A stretch of 48,509 bases of DNA from an uncultured Rhodopila sp. (GCA_903932145.1 CAIZFE010000115.1:1-48509); one strand, 5' to 3'. Shown: positions 35,232-43,751, numbered from the stretch's first letter. Made by a program: numbers and translations. The notes: a model not told the origin generated them from the sequence alone.

Positions 35232-35774
35232 AACGCTGACGCCTCGATTGATCCCGGCCAGCATCCACCCGAAGAACACCATCAGCGCGCCCGCGCTGAC
35301 CGCATTCAGGGTAAATAACGAGGCATAGGCATCGACCGGGAACCGCACCGGCGGCCTGTCCAAACGTCCGCGCGTCAGCAGCCACGCCACCAACGGCAGC
35401 GATGTCATCGCCACCATGACGAACCGTTCTCGCCATGTAAACAGGATCGCGGCCAGCATCCCACACGGCAGAAACAGCAACTGAACGCCCGCCGCCTCCC
35501 CCAGCATCATCGAGCAGAACACGACGTTCGCTACCGAAAAAACCACCATCGCAATGCGGCCAAGCAACGAAGAACGCCGCGCAATGGCGGGAACGGCCGC
35601 AAACAAAAGACCGGAAAATGCATCAGGGATGCCGACCCGGGCATCGCTGCCGACAATCCACCACAAGTACAGCGGATAATACGGCTGGTTCCAGGCGATC
35701 ACCATGGCAATCGTATTACACGCCGAGACGTGCGGATCGTCGCTCGCGGTATAAGCGCGGAACCAGCGGATCAC
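35205..35774 (-). CDS. Multi-pass membrane protein, last gene of the RpoE operon
   Basis: This 189-residue protein starts at a GTG that overlaps the methyltransferase stop as GTGA; an upstream frame extension lacks protein character. About five or six hydrophobic segments are visible, beginning NQPYYPLYLWWIVG, then ARVGIPDAFSGLLFAAVPA, RIAMVVFSVANVVFCSMM and VQLLFLPCGMLAAILFTW. I do not recognise a named family. Similar small membrane proteins accompany CFA-type methyltransferases in oxidative-stress operons. The last residues (HTNRI) are encoded inside a repeat element, so the C-terminus may be strain-variable. Confidence 0.75.
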   Translation of the reverse strand: MIRWFRAYTASDDPHVSACNTIAMVIAWNQPYYPLYLWWIVGSDARVGIPDAFSGLLFAAVPAIARRSSLLGRIAMVVFSVANVVFCSMMLGEAAGVQLLFLPCGMLAAILFTWRERFVMVAMTSLPLVAWLLTRGRLDRPPVRFPVDAYASLFTLNAVSAGALMVFFGWMLAGINRGVSVRPDHTNRI

Positions 35775-36805
35775 TCCAGCACCAACGGCCGCAACCGGTA
35801 ATGACTGACGCCCCATTCCGCACCGCTGGCATGGCCGAACAATCCGGCCGTTGCCAGGAAGAACAACCGCCAGCGGCGTTTCCACAAGGACGCCTCCGTA
35901 CCATAGACGCCGCGCAGCACCTGCATCACCGCGTCTTCGTTGCGATCAAAATTCGCCAGCCAATCGCGCGCCGTTCTGGCGTAGTGTTCGCCACTCCAGC
36001 GCCAATCCGCCTCAACATCGAACACGTCTGCGACATGCCGGATCAGTCCATGGCTGGGCATGATGCCGCCGGTGAAGAAGTGCTGGGCAATCCAGTCTTC
36101 CTTGTCGGCGACATCGAACACATACGGTGCCGACCGATGGCTGAAGACATGCATGAACAGACGGCCATCGGGGCGAAGCCAGCCGTGCACGCGGCGAAGC
36201 AACGACGCCCAGTTGGTCATATGCTCGAACATCTCCACCGAAACGACGCGATCAAACCGCTCGTCGCATGTGAAATCATTCATGTCGGCGGTGATAACCC
36301 GCAGGTTCGGCAAGCCAAGCACCGCCGCCTGTTGCTCGATATAGGCGCGCTGACCGGTCGAGTTGGACACCGACGTGATGCGCGCCTGCGGATAGGCCGC
36401 CGCCATCCACAGACTCAGCGAACCCCAGCCGCAGCCCAACTCCAGAATATCCTGTCCATCCGCCAGATCGGCATGCGCCGCGGTGTCTGCCAGGGCATGA
36501 TCCTCGGCCCGGCCCAGATTGTCGGTGTCACTCTGATACAGACAGCAGGAGTATTTCCGGTGCGGCCCCAGCACCAATCCAAAAAATTCCGCCGCCACCT
36601 CGTAATGCTGGGCATTCGCTGCATCGGGGCGAACCGCGATCGGCTGCTGTGCCATCAACCGCGCGAAATCGACCTCCGACGCGCCACCGTCCCGCTCCAG
36701 TTTCCGGCGTGTCCGGTCCACCAGGAATGAAATGCCGGCGGATGTCACGGCATCCGGGAAACTCACCCGCTCGATGACGTTCGTTGCAACGGATACCAAG
36801 CTCAT
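35771..36805 (-). CDS. CFA-synthase-like SAM-dependent methyltransferase
   Basis: The 344-residue protein starts at the ATG 36805, overlapping the DUF1295 gene as ATGA. It has the SAM motif ILELGCGWGSLSLWMA, the post-motif RVVSVEMFEHMTNWASLL, and HVFSHRSAPYVFD with a FFTGGIMPSH segment. CFA synthases proper have YDLGNxFY and FIQQYIFPGG; here the equivalents are diverged (HYEVAAEFFGLVLG, HFFTGGIMPSH). It is therefore a relative with probably different chemistry, such as methylation of an unsaturated acyl chain of a phospholipid. Its place in an rpoE-chrR operon points to membrane protection under photo-oxidative stress. Confidence 0.85.
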   Translation of the reverse strand: MSLVSVATNVIERVSFPDAVTSAGISFLVDRTRRKLERDGGASEVDFARLMAQQPIAVRPDAANAQHYEVAAEFFGLVLGPHRKYSCCLYQSDTDNLGRAEDHALADTAAHADLADGQDILELGCGWGSLSLWMAAAYPQARITSVSNSTGQRAYIEQQAAVLGLPNLRVITADMNDFTCDERFDRVVSVEMFEHMTNWASLLRRVHGWLRPDGRLFMHVFSHRSAPYVFDVADKEDWIAQHFFTGGIMPSHGLIRHVADVFDVEADWRWSGEHYARTARDWLANFDRNEDAVMQVLRGVYGTEASLWKRRWRLFFLATAGLFGHASGAEWGVSHYRLRPLVLE

Positions 36806-37590
36806 GATGACGATCCCTTCGGTGGCAACGGGAAGAACGCACTCACTCTGGCCTGATACGTACGAAACGCATCGCCGCGTGATTGCAACATCTGCGGTTC
36901 CAGCAACGGAATGCCGGAGACATGAACCAGCAGCCAATACATGAACGCCGGCCCCGACAACGCGAGCCAACCCCAGCCCCAATCGGCGGAAATCGCCAGC
37001 AGCGGATAGGCAAGCCAGCCAAACCATTCGAAGAAATAGTTGGGATGGCGGGACCAGCCCCAAAGTCCAATATCGCAAACGCGGCCTTTATTCCGGGGAT
37101 CGCGCTTGAAACGACGCAGTTGTTCGTCGGCGACGCCCTCACCGATCACCGCGATGATCAGAACCGCTATGCCGGCACCGTCCCACACCCGAGGGAACGC
37201 CGCCGGGTTATGCGCCGCCAGCATCATCGACAAACCCAGCACAGCGGCGGCGGCGGCCTGAATTTGCAGGAACAGAAACAGCCGGACCTGAAACCGCGCC
37301 CCCCACTCTTGCCGCAACGCCGCATAGCGGGCGTCTTCCGGTCCTTGCAGCGATCGTTGCGCGATGTGCAGACCCAGGCGAGCCGACCAGGCCGCGATCA
37401 GCACCGCCACCACGATCTGCCGCGTCGTCGGCCCTCCCGGCACAAGCGCTAACACCAGCCCGGCGACACCCAGCCCGAACGACCAAACGACATCCACCCA
37501 GCCGGAGTTGCCGGTGGCGCGCTGCAACGCCCAGGCACCAGTCATCACCAGCGACAACAACACAACGGCCGCACCAAAAGTAACGATCAT
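36802..37590 (-). CDS. DUF1295 membrane protein (steroid 5-alpha-reductase-like fold)
   Basis: The 262-residue integral membrane protein starts at the ATG 37590, in ATGA overlap with the esterase stop. It has several hydrophobic helices and the DUF1295 signature GLWGWSRHPNYFFEWFGW near residue 180, then AFRTYQARVSAFFPLPP at the C-terminus. The family shares the fold of steroid 5-alpha reductases and isoprenylcysteine methyltransferases and often sits beside CFA-type genes. A reductase acting on unsaturated acyl chains is a reasonable but unproven role. The gene is translationally coupled at both ends. Confidence 0.85.
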   Translation of the reverse strand: MIVTFGAAVVLLSLVMTGAWALQRATGNSGWVDVVWSFGLGVAGLVLALVPGGPTTRQIVVAVLIAAWSARLGLHIAQRSLQGPEDARYAALRQEWGARFQVRLFLFLQIQAAAAAVLGLSMMLAAHNPAAFPRVWDGAGIAVLIIAVIGEGVADEQLRRFKRDPRNKGRVCDIGLWGWSRHPNYFFEWFGWLAYPLLAISADWGWGWLALSGPAFMYWLLVHVSGIPLLEPQMLQSRGDAFRTYQARVSAFFPLPPKGSSS

Positions 37591-38435
37591 CGGGCCGACC
37601 TCCGGTCCAAAAACCCAATGACATCGGCCATCGAGGGCGCCAGCCATCGCACCACGCCCGACATCGCGCCGATAATGGCGGTGTGACTGACGCCCGGGTA
37701 AAGCCGTTCCTCCACCACCCCGCCGTCCCGTCTCAAAGCCGCCACCAAATGTTCGGTATTACGCGGCAACACGGTGGTGTCGGACGTCCCCGCCGCCAGG
37801 AACATCGGCGGCGCGTTGCCGTTCGCGAAGGTGATCGGCTGGCTCAGCCGCAGATCCCCTGCCGGCCCGAAAATGTCCTCCAGTTCGGGATCGCGCAGCG
37901 GCAGAAAATCATACGGACCGGCCAGCCCGACAACGCCCGCGATGTCACGATCAGGGTCGATCCCATCGGCCGACAGCCATTGCTTATCCAGCGCCAGCAT
38001 CGCCACGTTGTAGGCTCCGGCCGAGTGCCCCATAAGAAAGATACGCCCCGGATCGCCGCCATACTTGCCGATATTCTGCTTCGTCCACGCCACCGCCGCC
38101 GCGTTGTCCCGCAGGAACGCCGGAAATCGCACCCGCGGAAACAACCGGTAGTCGGGCACCACGGTCAGATAGCCCCGAGCCGCCAGCGATGCCGCGACGA
38201 AGCGATAATCCGATTTGTCGCCGGCCTTCCAGCCGCCGCCATAGATGAACACGATGACCGGAGCAGCCGGCCGCCCCGCCGGTGCATAGATGTCCAGCGC
38301 ATGCCGGTCGCCCGGCGCATACGGGACGTCCAGCGTCTCGGTAATGCCCGACCGCGGCGCCAGGGCGTTCAGGACCGAAACCGGAGAGCATGCGGACAGC
38401 GCACTCAGCATCACGATCCCCCAAAACCGGCGCAT
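37587..38435 (-). CDS. Lipoprotein alpha/beta hydrolase (esterase/lipase)
   Basis: This 282-residue protein has a short signal with a lipobox (LSALSACS, Cys16), so it is probably a lipoprotein. The fold shows an oxyanion motif IYGGGWKAGDKS, nucleophile elbow MGHSAGAYN, an acid candidate in AAGTSDTTVLP and a His in PGVSHTAII. It belongs to the BD-FAE/carboxylesterase type with HGGG-like oxyanion loop. It begins 3 bp after chrR, inside the RpoE operon. A role in trimming or remodelling oxidised lipids is an inference from the neighbours. Confidence 0.85.
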   Translation of the reverse strand: MRRFWGIVMLSALSACSPVSVLNALAPRSGITETLDVPYAPGDRHALDIYAPAGRPAAPVIVFIYGGGWKAGDKSDYRFVAASLAARGYLTVVPDYRLFPRVRFPAFLRDNAAAVAWTKQNIGKYGGDPGRIFLMGHSAGAYNVAMLALDKQWLSADGIDPDRDIAGVVGLAGPYDFLPLRDPELEDIFGPAGDLRLSQPITFANGNAPPMFLAAGTSDTTVLPRNTEHLVAALRRDGGVVEERLYPGVSHTAIIGAMSGVVRWLAPSMADVIGFLDRRSAR

Positions 38436-38438
38436 AAT

Positions 38439-39047
38439 CTAACCGATCAGCCGTTGCACCCGACCGAGCAGGCCTCGCAGGCGCATGCCTTCCGAGGCGA
38501 TGATGCAGAGGCACGGTGCGCCCCCGGTCACCATGGGTGGAACGTCGTGATCGGTCAGCGGTTCGGACAGATCGCCTGCCTGGTAGTGACCGTGACCATC
38601 GGCAAAACTACCGGACAGGATGCAGGTCAGTTCGCGGCCCTCATGCCCATGCTTCGGCAGGGAGCGGCCGGGCTGGGCAAGGATCAGTCCGCCCCAGGCC
38701 GCCCCGGCGGTTTGCAACGGACGGTAGCGCACACCGATGCCCACCGGCCACCAACGTCCCAGCGCCACGCGGTTCAACGGCGCCGGCAGGTCCGGATGCA
38801 AAACCGGGGGCGGCAATGGTGCGGGTTCGTCGGTGCGATCCAGCAGCCGGTTCAGCGCGTCGCCTGACAATGGCACCGGGGCGAGTTCATCCAGGATGGC
38901 GCCGCCGGTCGCCTCCAGCGTTCCCAGTGCCTGCCGGCACAGCCGGCATTGCGCCAAATGGGTTGCGGTGACGATAGCCAGCGCCTCCGGCAAGCTGCCG
39001 GTCGCATACGCCAGCAGGGTCTGTTCGGTGGGGTGATGCTGGATCAT
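38439..39047 (-). CDS. chrR: ChrR-type zinc-binding cupin anti-sigma factor
   Basis: The 202-residue protein aligns with Rhodobacter sphaeroides ChrR. The N-terminal Zn anti-sigma domain has His4/His5, His30, Cys34 and Cys37 (HLAQCRLC), matching the known four ligands. The C-terminal cupin has His133, His135, Glu139 and His167, matching the ChrR cupin-like ligand set. In Rhodobacter the protein holds RpoE inactive and is degraded when singlet oxygen appears; the cupin part is needed for that signal. All ligands are intact here, so singlet-oxygen sensing is likely. Its start overlaps the sigma factor stop (ATGA). Confidence 0.92.
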   Translation of the reverse strand: MIQHHPTEQTLLAYATGSLPEALAIVTATHLAQCRLCRQALGTLEATGGAILDELAPVPLSGDALNRLLDRTDEPAPLPPPVLHPDLPAPLNRVALGRWWPVGIGVRYRPLQTAGAAWGGLILAQPGRSLPKHGHEGRELTCILSGSFADGHGHYQAGDLSEPLTDHDVPPMVTGGAPCLCIIASEGMRLRGLLGRVQRLIG

Positions 39048-39613
39048 CCGAGGTCTCCCAGCATCCCGCGCAGCCTTGTCATGGCCAGGCGCAGACGCGA
39101 TTTCACGGTTCCCAATGGAATGCCTAGGTCTTTCTCTATTTCGGAGTGGACCTTGTCCTCGAAGAACGCCTTGCGAATGACCTCAGCCTGGTCCGGAGGC
39201 AGCAGGCTCAGGGCCGCGCGGATGCGCACTTCCTGCTGCGACATCGACAGCACGCGGTCGGCCTGGAGCGGCCCTTCATCCTCGTCAGTCGGATCGGGCA
39301 TCAGATCGGCCGGGTGATGTTCCCGCCGCAGCGCATCGATCCGCAAATTACGAGCGATGGTGAAAATCCAGGTCGAAGCGCCGGCTCGGGCCGGATCGAA
39401 CAACCGCGCCTTCTGCCAGACCGCCAGCATGGTTTCCTGCGCCAGTTCCTCGGATGCGGTCGGGTTCGACCCGGCCCGCATCATCCAGGCCTTCACCCGG
39501 GGCGCGAAATACGCGAACAACGCGGCGAAGGCCGCCCGATCACGGTTAACGGCGATCGACGCGATCAGCGCGGCGTGATCGGGGCCGTCCGGACTTGGTT
39601 TCTCTTGCGTCAT
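39044..39613 (-). CDS. rpoE: ECF11-type RNA polymerase sigma factor RpoE
   Basis: The 189-residue protein has sigma-70 region 2 (ASEELAQETMLAVWQKARLFD, then STWIFTIARNLRIDALRRE) and region 4 (LSLLPPDQAEVIRKAFF, then GTVKSRLRLAMTRLRGML). With chrR downstream it is the ECF11 singlet-oxygen sigma factor type. I chose the ATG at 39613 because the length matches this family. An in-frame ATG at 39715 would coincide with the predicted transcription start, making a leaderless message and adding a disordered 34 residues. The gene heads a six-gene operon and very probably drives itself through the promoter at 39722-39750. Confidence 0.92.
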   Translation of the reverse strand: MTQEKPSPDGPDHAALIASIAVNRDRAAFAALFAYFAPRVKAWMMRAGSNPTASEELAQETMLAVWQKARLFDPARAGASTWIFTIARNLRIDALRREHHPADLMPDPTDEDEGPLQADRVLSMSQQEVRIRAALSLLPPDQAEVIRKAFFEDKVHSEIEKDLGIPLGTVKSRLRLAMTRLRGMLGDLG

Positions 39614-39721
39614 ACCTGGACCGGAAAAGCGGCGCCGGAACGGCAACACAACCCCGGATGGTTCGGAGTCGGGCGAAAGCGGGACGGGCCGGACATGGGG
39701 GGATGGTGCATTCATGAACCC

Positions 39722-39750
39722 TGTTACGCGGAACGGAAGCGAATGGATCA
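39722..39750 (-). promoter_or_regulatory. RpoE-type promoter of the rpoE-chrR operon
   Basis: On the minus strand TGATCC (39750-39745) is followed 16 nt later by CGTAACA. This matches the ECF11/RpoE consensus TGATCC-N16-CGTA, also written TGATCC-N18-TAAGA. It indicates autoregulation of rpoE. Confidence 0.8.
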
Positions 39751-39763
39751 CACACAAGACGAG

Positions 39764-39789
39764 TGATCCAGCAGGCCGCGTGTCCCGTA
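39764..39789 (+). promoter_or_regulatory. RpoE-type promoter of the divergent FAD oxidoreductase operon
   Basis: TGATCC (39764-39769) is followed by exactly 16 nt and CGTA (39786-39789). It has the same consensus and spacing as the opposed promoter 14 bp away. The predicted start of transcription is near 39797, about 35-50 nt before the first gene. Confidence 0.8.
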
Positions 39790-39832
39790 TCTGACCCATG
39801 ATGGCAACCAGACCAACAATCGAGCGAGTACC

Positions 39833-41134
39833 ATGCCAGGGCAGAGAATGGACATAGCCGTCGTTGGCAGCGGGATCGCCGGCCTCTCAGCCGCGTGGCT
39901 GCTCAGCAAGACCCACCGTGTGACGTTATATGAAAGCGCCTGCCGCCCTGGCGGGCACAGTCATACGGTGGAGGTGGCCGGCGTGCCGGTCGATACCGGT
40001 TTCATCGTCTATAACGAGAGTACCTATCCCAATCTGATGGCGATGTTCGCCCATTTGGGCGTCCCGACCAAAGCCTCGGAAATGAGTTTCGCGGTCTCTC
40101 TGGACGCGGGGGCCACGGAATATGCCGGCACCGACCTGAACGGCCTGTTCGCGCAACGCTCTAATCTGTTCCGTCCGCACTTCTGGTCCATGCTGCGCGA
40201 TCTACGCCGGTTCTATGCCGAAGCCCCGCAACACGCCCGCACTCTGGGCGCCGACGTCACCCTCGGCCAATTCCTGGACATGCACGGATACGGAGAGGCG
40301 TTTCAGAACGATCACCTGCTGCCGATGGCGGCGGCAATCTGGTCGGCATCCGCCCGCACCTTGCGTGATTACCCGGCGCTTCACTTCATCCGGTTCTGCG
40401 ACAACCACGGCCTGCTGAAGTTCACCGATCGTCCGGTCTGGCGCACCGTCGATGGCGGCAGCCGGGAATATGTGAAGAAGCTGGTGGGTGACGTTCAGGA
40501 GCGCTGGTTCGGCCGGGCCGCTCGATCGATCCGGCGGAATAGGGATTCGGTTGTTGTCAGCGCGGGTGACGGATCGACCCGCGGCTACGACCACGTCGTC
40601 CTGGCCTGCCATGCGGATCAGGCGCTGGCCTTACTCGATCGCCCGACCGAGGCGGAACACAGGCTGCTGAGTCCGTTCCGTTACACGGAGAACCGCGCGG
40701 TCCTGCACTGCGATGCCCGGTTTATGCCGAAGCGGCGGCCGGTCTGGGCGAGCTGGAACTACCTGGGGACACGCGACAATCCGGATTTGAATGTGACGTA
40801 CTGGATGAACCGGTTGCAGGGCCTGGCGGACCTGCCGCCGTTGTTTCTGACGCTGAACCCGGCCACCGAACCGCATGGGGTGCTGCATGATCAAGTCTAT
40901 CATCATCCGGTGTTCGATACGGCGGCGATGCAGGCGCAGAACGGCCTGTGGTCGCTCCAGGGACGGCACCGGACCTGGTTCTGCGGCGCTTATTTCGGCG
41001 CCGGCTTCCACGAAGACGGTCTGCAATCCGGCCTCGCGGTCGCGGAGCAACTGGGTGGCGTCCGCCGCCCGTGGACGGTGCCCAACGAAAGCGGCCGCAT
41101 CGTCGTGACCCCGGTGCCGGAGATGGCGGCATGA
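39833..41134 (+). CDS. FAD-dependent oxidoreductase (flavin amine-oxidase-like), lipid-modification operon
   Basis: The 433-residue protein has an N-terminal FAD fold DIAVVGSGIAGLSAAWLL and the second FAD contact ACRPGGHSHTVEV. The C-terminal FCGAYFGAGFHEDGLQSGLA closes the FAD site. Proteins of this type usually precede DUF1365 and CFA synthase genes, as here. In Rhodobacter sphaeroides, RpoE-controlled flavoproteins of this general type take part in making methylated and furan fatty acids, so desaturation of a methylated acyl chain is a plausible role. An ATG at 39848 (MDIAVV) is an equally good start. The stop overlaps the DUF1365 start as ATGA. Confidence 0.88.
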   Translation: MPGQRMDIAVVGSGIAGLSAAWLLSKTHRVTLYESACRPGGHSHTVEVAGVPVDTGFIVYNESTYPNLMAMFAHLGVPTKASEMSFAVSLDAGATEYAGTDLNGLFAQRSNLFRPHFWSMLRDLRRFYAEAPQHARTLGADVTLGQFLDMHGYGEAFQNDHLLPMAAAIWSASARTLRDYPALHFIRFCDNHGLLKFTDRPVWRTVDGGSREYVKKLVGDVQERWFGRAARSIRRNRDSVVVSAGDGSTRGYDHVVLACHADQALALLDRPTEAEHRLLSPFRYTENRAVLHCDARFMPKRRPVWASWNYLGTRDNPDLNVTYWMNRLQGLADLPPLFLTLNPATEPHGVLHDQVYHHPVFDTAAMQAQNGLWSLQGRHRTWFCGAYFGAGFHEDGLQSGLAVAEQLGGVRRPWTVPNESGRIVVTPVPEMAA

Positions 41135-41895
41135 CGTCGGCACTCTACTCCGGATTGGTGGTGCATCAGCGGTTCAAGCCGCGCCGGCACCGGCTGCGGT
41201 ATCGCCTGGACCAGATTCTGTTCGATCTGGACGCGATGCCGGCCTTGCGGCTGTTCTCGCACAACCGGTTCAATCTGGTGAGTTTTCACGATCGCGACCA
41301 TCTGGACGGGTCCGGCACCGATCTGCGGGTTCAGGTTCGCCAAGCCCTGGCCGAAGCCGGCCTGGCGCCTGATGACGGCCCGATCCGGCTGCTGTGCATG
41401 CCGCGCATCCTGGGGCACGCGTTCAATCCGATCAGCGTGTTCTTCTGCCACCGCCGCGACAACAGCCTTCTGGCGTTGCTGTATCAGGTGAACAACACGT
41501 TCGGCCAGCGCCACAGCTACCTGATCCCGGTCGAAGACCAGAATGCCACGACCATCCACCAGCAATGCGACAAGGCGTTCTACGTCTCGCCGTTCATGCG
41601 GATGGACATGACATATTCTTTTCGCGTCGTTCCCCCCGACGAAACCACGGCCGTGGTTGTGCATGGCGACGATGCGGATGGCCGCGTCATCACCGCGGCG
41701 TTCGCCGGGCGCCGGAAAGAGCTGTCGGATACCGCCCTGCTGGACATGCTGCTCCGGCACGGGCTGCTCAGCCTAAAGGTTCTCGGTGCCATCCATTGGG
41801 AGGCCGCGAAACTCTGGCTCAAAGGGCTGCGCATCCAGCCCAGACCCGCACCGCCTGTCCATGCCGTCACCATCGTTTCAACCCAACGGGGCTGA
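41131..41895 (+). CDS. DUF1365 family protein
   Basis: This 254-residue protein starts ALYSGLVVHQRFKPRRHRLR, the usual DUF1365 N-terminus. It carries MPRILGHAFNPISVFFCHRR and the conserved YQVNNTFGQRHSYLIPV and DKAFYVSPFM segments. The biochemical function of the family is unknown. It is nearly always encoded between a flavin oxidoreductase and a CFA synthase, exactly as here, which implies a part in modifying membrane acyl chains. The start overlaps the preceding stop as ATGA, and only 3 bp separate it from the CFA synthase gene. Confidence 0.92.
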   Translation: MTSALYSGLVVHQRFKPRRHRLRYRLDQILFDLDAMPALRLFSHNRFNLVSFHDRDHLDGSGTDLRVQVRQALAEAGLAPDDGPIRLLCMPRILGHAFNPISVFFCHRRDNSLLALLYQVNNTFGQRHSYLIPVEDQNATTIHQQCDKAFYVSPFMRMDMTYSFRVVPPDETTAVVVHGDDADGRVITAAFAGRRKELSDTALLDMLLRHGLLSLKVLGAIHWEAAKLWLKGLRIQPRPAPPVHAVTIVSTQRG

Positions 41896-41898
41896 GCC

Positions 41899-43110
41899 AT
41901 GTCCGATCGTCCGCTGACCGCCCCGCTGCCTTTGAACACCACGCCGATCGATCAGGATTGGCTGATGCAACGACTGTCGCAAATGTTGCTATCTCGCATC
42001 CATACCGGCCGCCTGACCATCATAACCCCCGGTGGTTTGCGTCTCTCGCACGGCAGCAGCAACGGGCCGGAGGGCGTAATCATCCTGCATCATTGGCGTG
42101 CGCTACGACGGTTGGCCACACAGGGCGATATCGCGCTGGCCGAGGCGTTCATTGACGGCGACTGGGACAGTCCAGACCTGCCCACCCTGATCGAGGTCGC
42201 GGCCCGCAACATGCCGACGCTGAGCAAAACGTTCGATGCCACATGGCTGCAACGGCTGCGCAACCGCATCATGCACCGGCTGAATGCCAATACAAAGCGG
42301 GGCAGCAAGCGGAACATCCAGCATCATTACGATCTGGGCAATGCGTTCTACCACACCTGGCTGGACAGCGGCATGAGCTATTCGTCCGCGCTTTATGCCA
42401 GCCCCGACCAGACGCTGGAGGAGGCGCAACTCACCAAGCTGCGGCGGGTGCTGGACCTGATGCAAACCGGTCCGGGACAGCAGGTGCTGGAGATCGGCTG
42501 CGGCTGGGGCGGATTGGCGGAATATCTGATCCAACAGGCCGGCTGCCAGGTCACCGGCGTGACGCTGTCTCCGGCGCAACTCGACTATGCACGGCAGCGG
42601 CTTCAGCCGGCCGACCTGCGCCTGCAGGATTACCGCGATGTGGGCGGCCGTTTCGACCGGATCGTATCAATCGAAATGATGGAGGCGGTGGGGGAAGCCT
42701 ACTGGCCCGGTTATTTCGCGACGCTGCGGGACCGGTTGCTGCCGGGTGGCCGTGCGGTGATCCAGGCCATCACCATCGCAGAGGATAAATTCGACGGCTA
42801 CCGGCGCTGTACCGACTTTATCCAGCAATACATATTCCCGGGCGGCATGTTGCCGACAATCTCCGAAATCCGGCGGCAAACCGAAAAATCCGGGCTGCAA
42901 CTGGTATCGATGGAAACGTTCGGCGACAGCTATACCCGCACCCTGGCCGAATGGCGCACCCGCTTCCACGCCGCGTGGCCGGAGATCGAACGCCTGGGTT
43001 TTGACGCGCGGTTCCGCCGGATGTGGGACTACTACTTGTCGTATTCGGAAGGCGGATTTCGCGCGGGCACGATCGATGTGGGGCTTTACGTGCTGGCCAA
43101 ACCGGAATGA
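41899..43110 (+). CDS. cfa: Cyclopropane-fatty-acyl-phospholipid synthase family methyltransferase
   Basis: The 403-residue protein has all the CFA synthase landmarks: NIQHHYDLGNAFYHTWLD near 143, SAM site LEIGCGWGGLAEYL, VSIEMMEAVGE, DFIQQYIFPGGMLP and a C-terminal YYLSYSEGGFRAGTID. It methylates unsaturated acyl chains of membrane phospholipids from SAM. In RpoE/ChrR regulons such enzymes protect membranes against singlet oxygen. Together with the diverged paralogue at 35771-36805 there are two such enzymes in one divergon. Whether this one makes a cyclopropane or a methyl-branched product cannot be told from sequence. It overlaps the next gene as ATGA. Confidence 0.93.
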   Translation: MSDRPLTAPLPLNTTPIDQDWLMQRLSQMLLSRIHTGRLTIITPGGLRLSHGSSNGPEGVIILHHWRALRRLATQGDIALAEAFIDGDWDSPDLPTLIEVAARNMPTLSKTFDATWLQRLRNRIMHRLNANTKRGSKRNIQHHYDLGNAFYHTWLDSGMSYSSALYASPDQTLEEAQLTKLRRVLDLMQTGPGQQVLEIGCGWGGLAEYLIQQAGCQVTGVTLSPAQLDYARQRLQPADLRLQDYRDVGGRFDRIVSIEMMEAVGEAYWPGYFATLRDRLLPGGRAVIQAITIAEDKFDGYRRCTDFIQQYIFPGGMLPTISEIRRQTEKSGLQLVSMETFGDSYTRTLAEWRTRFHAAWPEIERLGFDARFRRMWDYYLSYSEGGFRAGTIDVGLYVLAKPE

Positions 43111-43751
43111 TCGGGCGCCGCCTGCTGTTGGGTGGGTGCATCGCCGCATCGTTCGGAACGGCGCGGGCCGGGCTGCCGATTTCGCCGGGCGACCGGCTGG
43201 CGTTCCATATCATCCGGCACGGCGGCACGATCGGCGAGCATACCGTGACGTTCTCGCGGGACGGAGATGCGATGACGGTCTCGGTTGCCGCCGATATTGT
43301 CATCGGCATCGGGCCGATCGCATTGTTTCGATACAAACACAGGGCGACCGTGCAATGGCGCGGGGGAGAGGTCGTCGCCATCGACGCGGTCACCGACCAT
43401 GACGGGACGCCACAGCAAATGACCGCTCGGCGTGATGATCGCGGGCTGGTTGTTCAGGGCTCGAAGGCACCGCAATATGTCGCTCCGCCGAACGCGCTGC
43501 CGGGAACGCACTGGAATCGCGCCATGCTGGACGGCCCGTTCATCAATACCGAGGATGGGCGCCTGATGCGGCCGACCGTGAAGCTGATGGGGACGGAGCG
43601 CCTTGATGTCACCGGCGGGGCGGTGGAGGCCCGGCATTACGCGTTGCGCGGCGACGCTGATCTGGACACGTATTACGATCTGACCCCAAGCTGGGTCGGG
43701 CTGCGTTTTACCGCCAAAGATGGGTCGGAGATCCGGTATCTTCGGGCGTGA
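43107..43751 (+). CDS. Exported DUF6134-like protein, last gene of the RpoE-controlled operon
   Basis: This 214-residue protein has an N-terminal signal peptide, MIGRRLLLGGCIAASFGTARA. The mature part is rich in beta strands, with FHIIRHGGTIGEHTVTF and a repeated VxW/VxA pattern ending TYYDLTPSWVGLRF. This resembles the DUF6134 proteins seen at the end of similar CFA operons. The paired Arg in the signal is not a full Tat motif. It starts in ATGA overlap with the CFA synthase gene. The function is unknown; periplasmic lipid or lipoprotein handling is possible. Confidence 0.75.
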   Translation: MIGRRLLLGGCIAASFGTARAGLPISPGDRLAFHIIRHGGTIGEHTVTFSRDGDAMTVSVAADIVIGIGPIALFRYKHRATVQWRGGEVVAIDAVTDHDGTPQQMTARRDDRGLVVQGSKAPQYVAPPNALPGTHWNRAMLDGPFINTEDGRLMRPTVKLMGTERLDVTGGAVEARHYALRGDADLDTYYDLTPSWVGLRFTAKDGSEIRYLRA

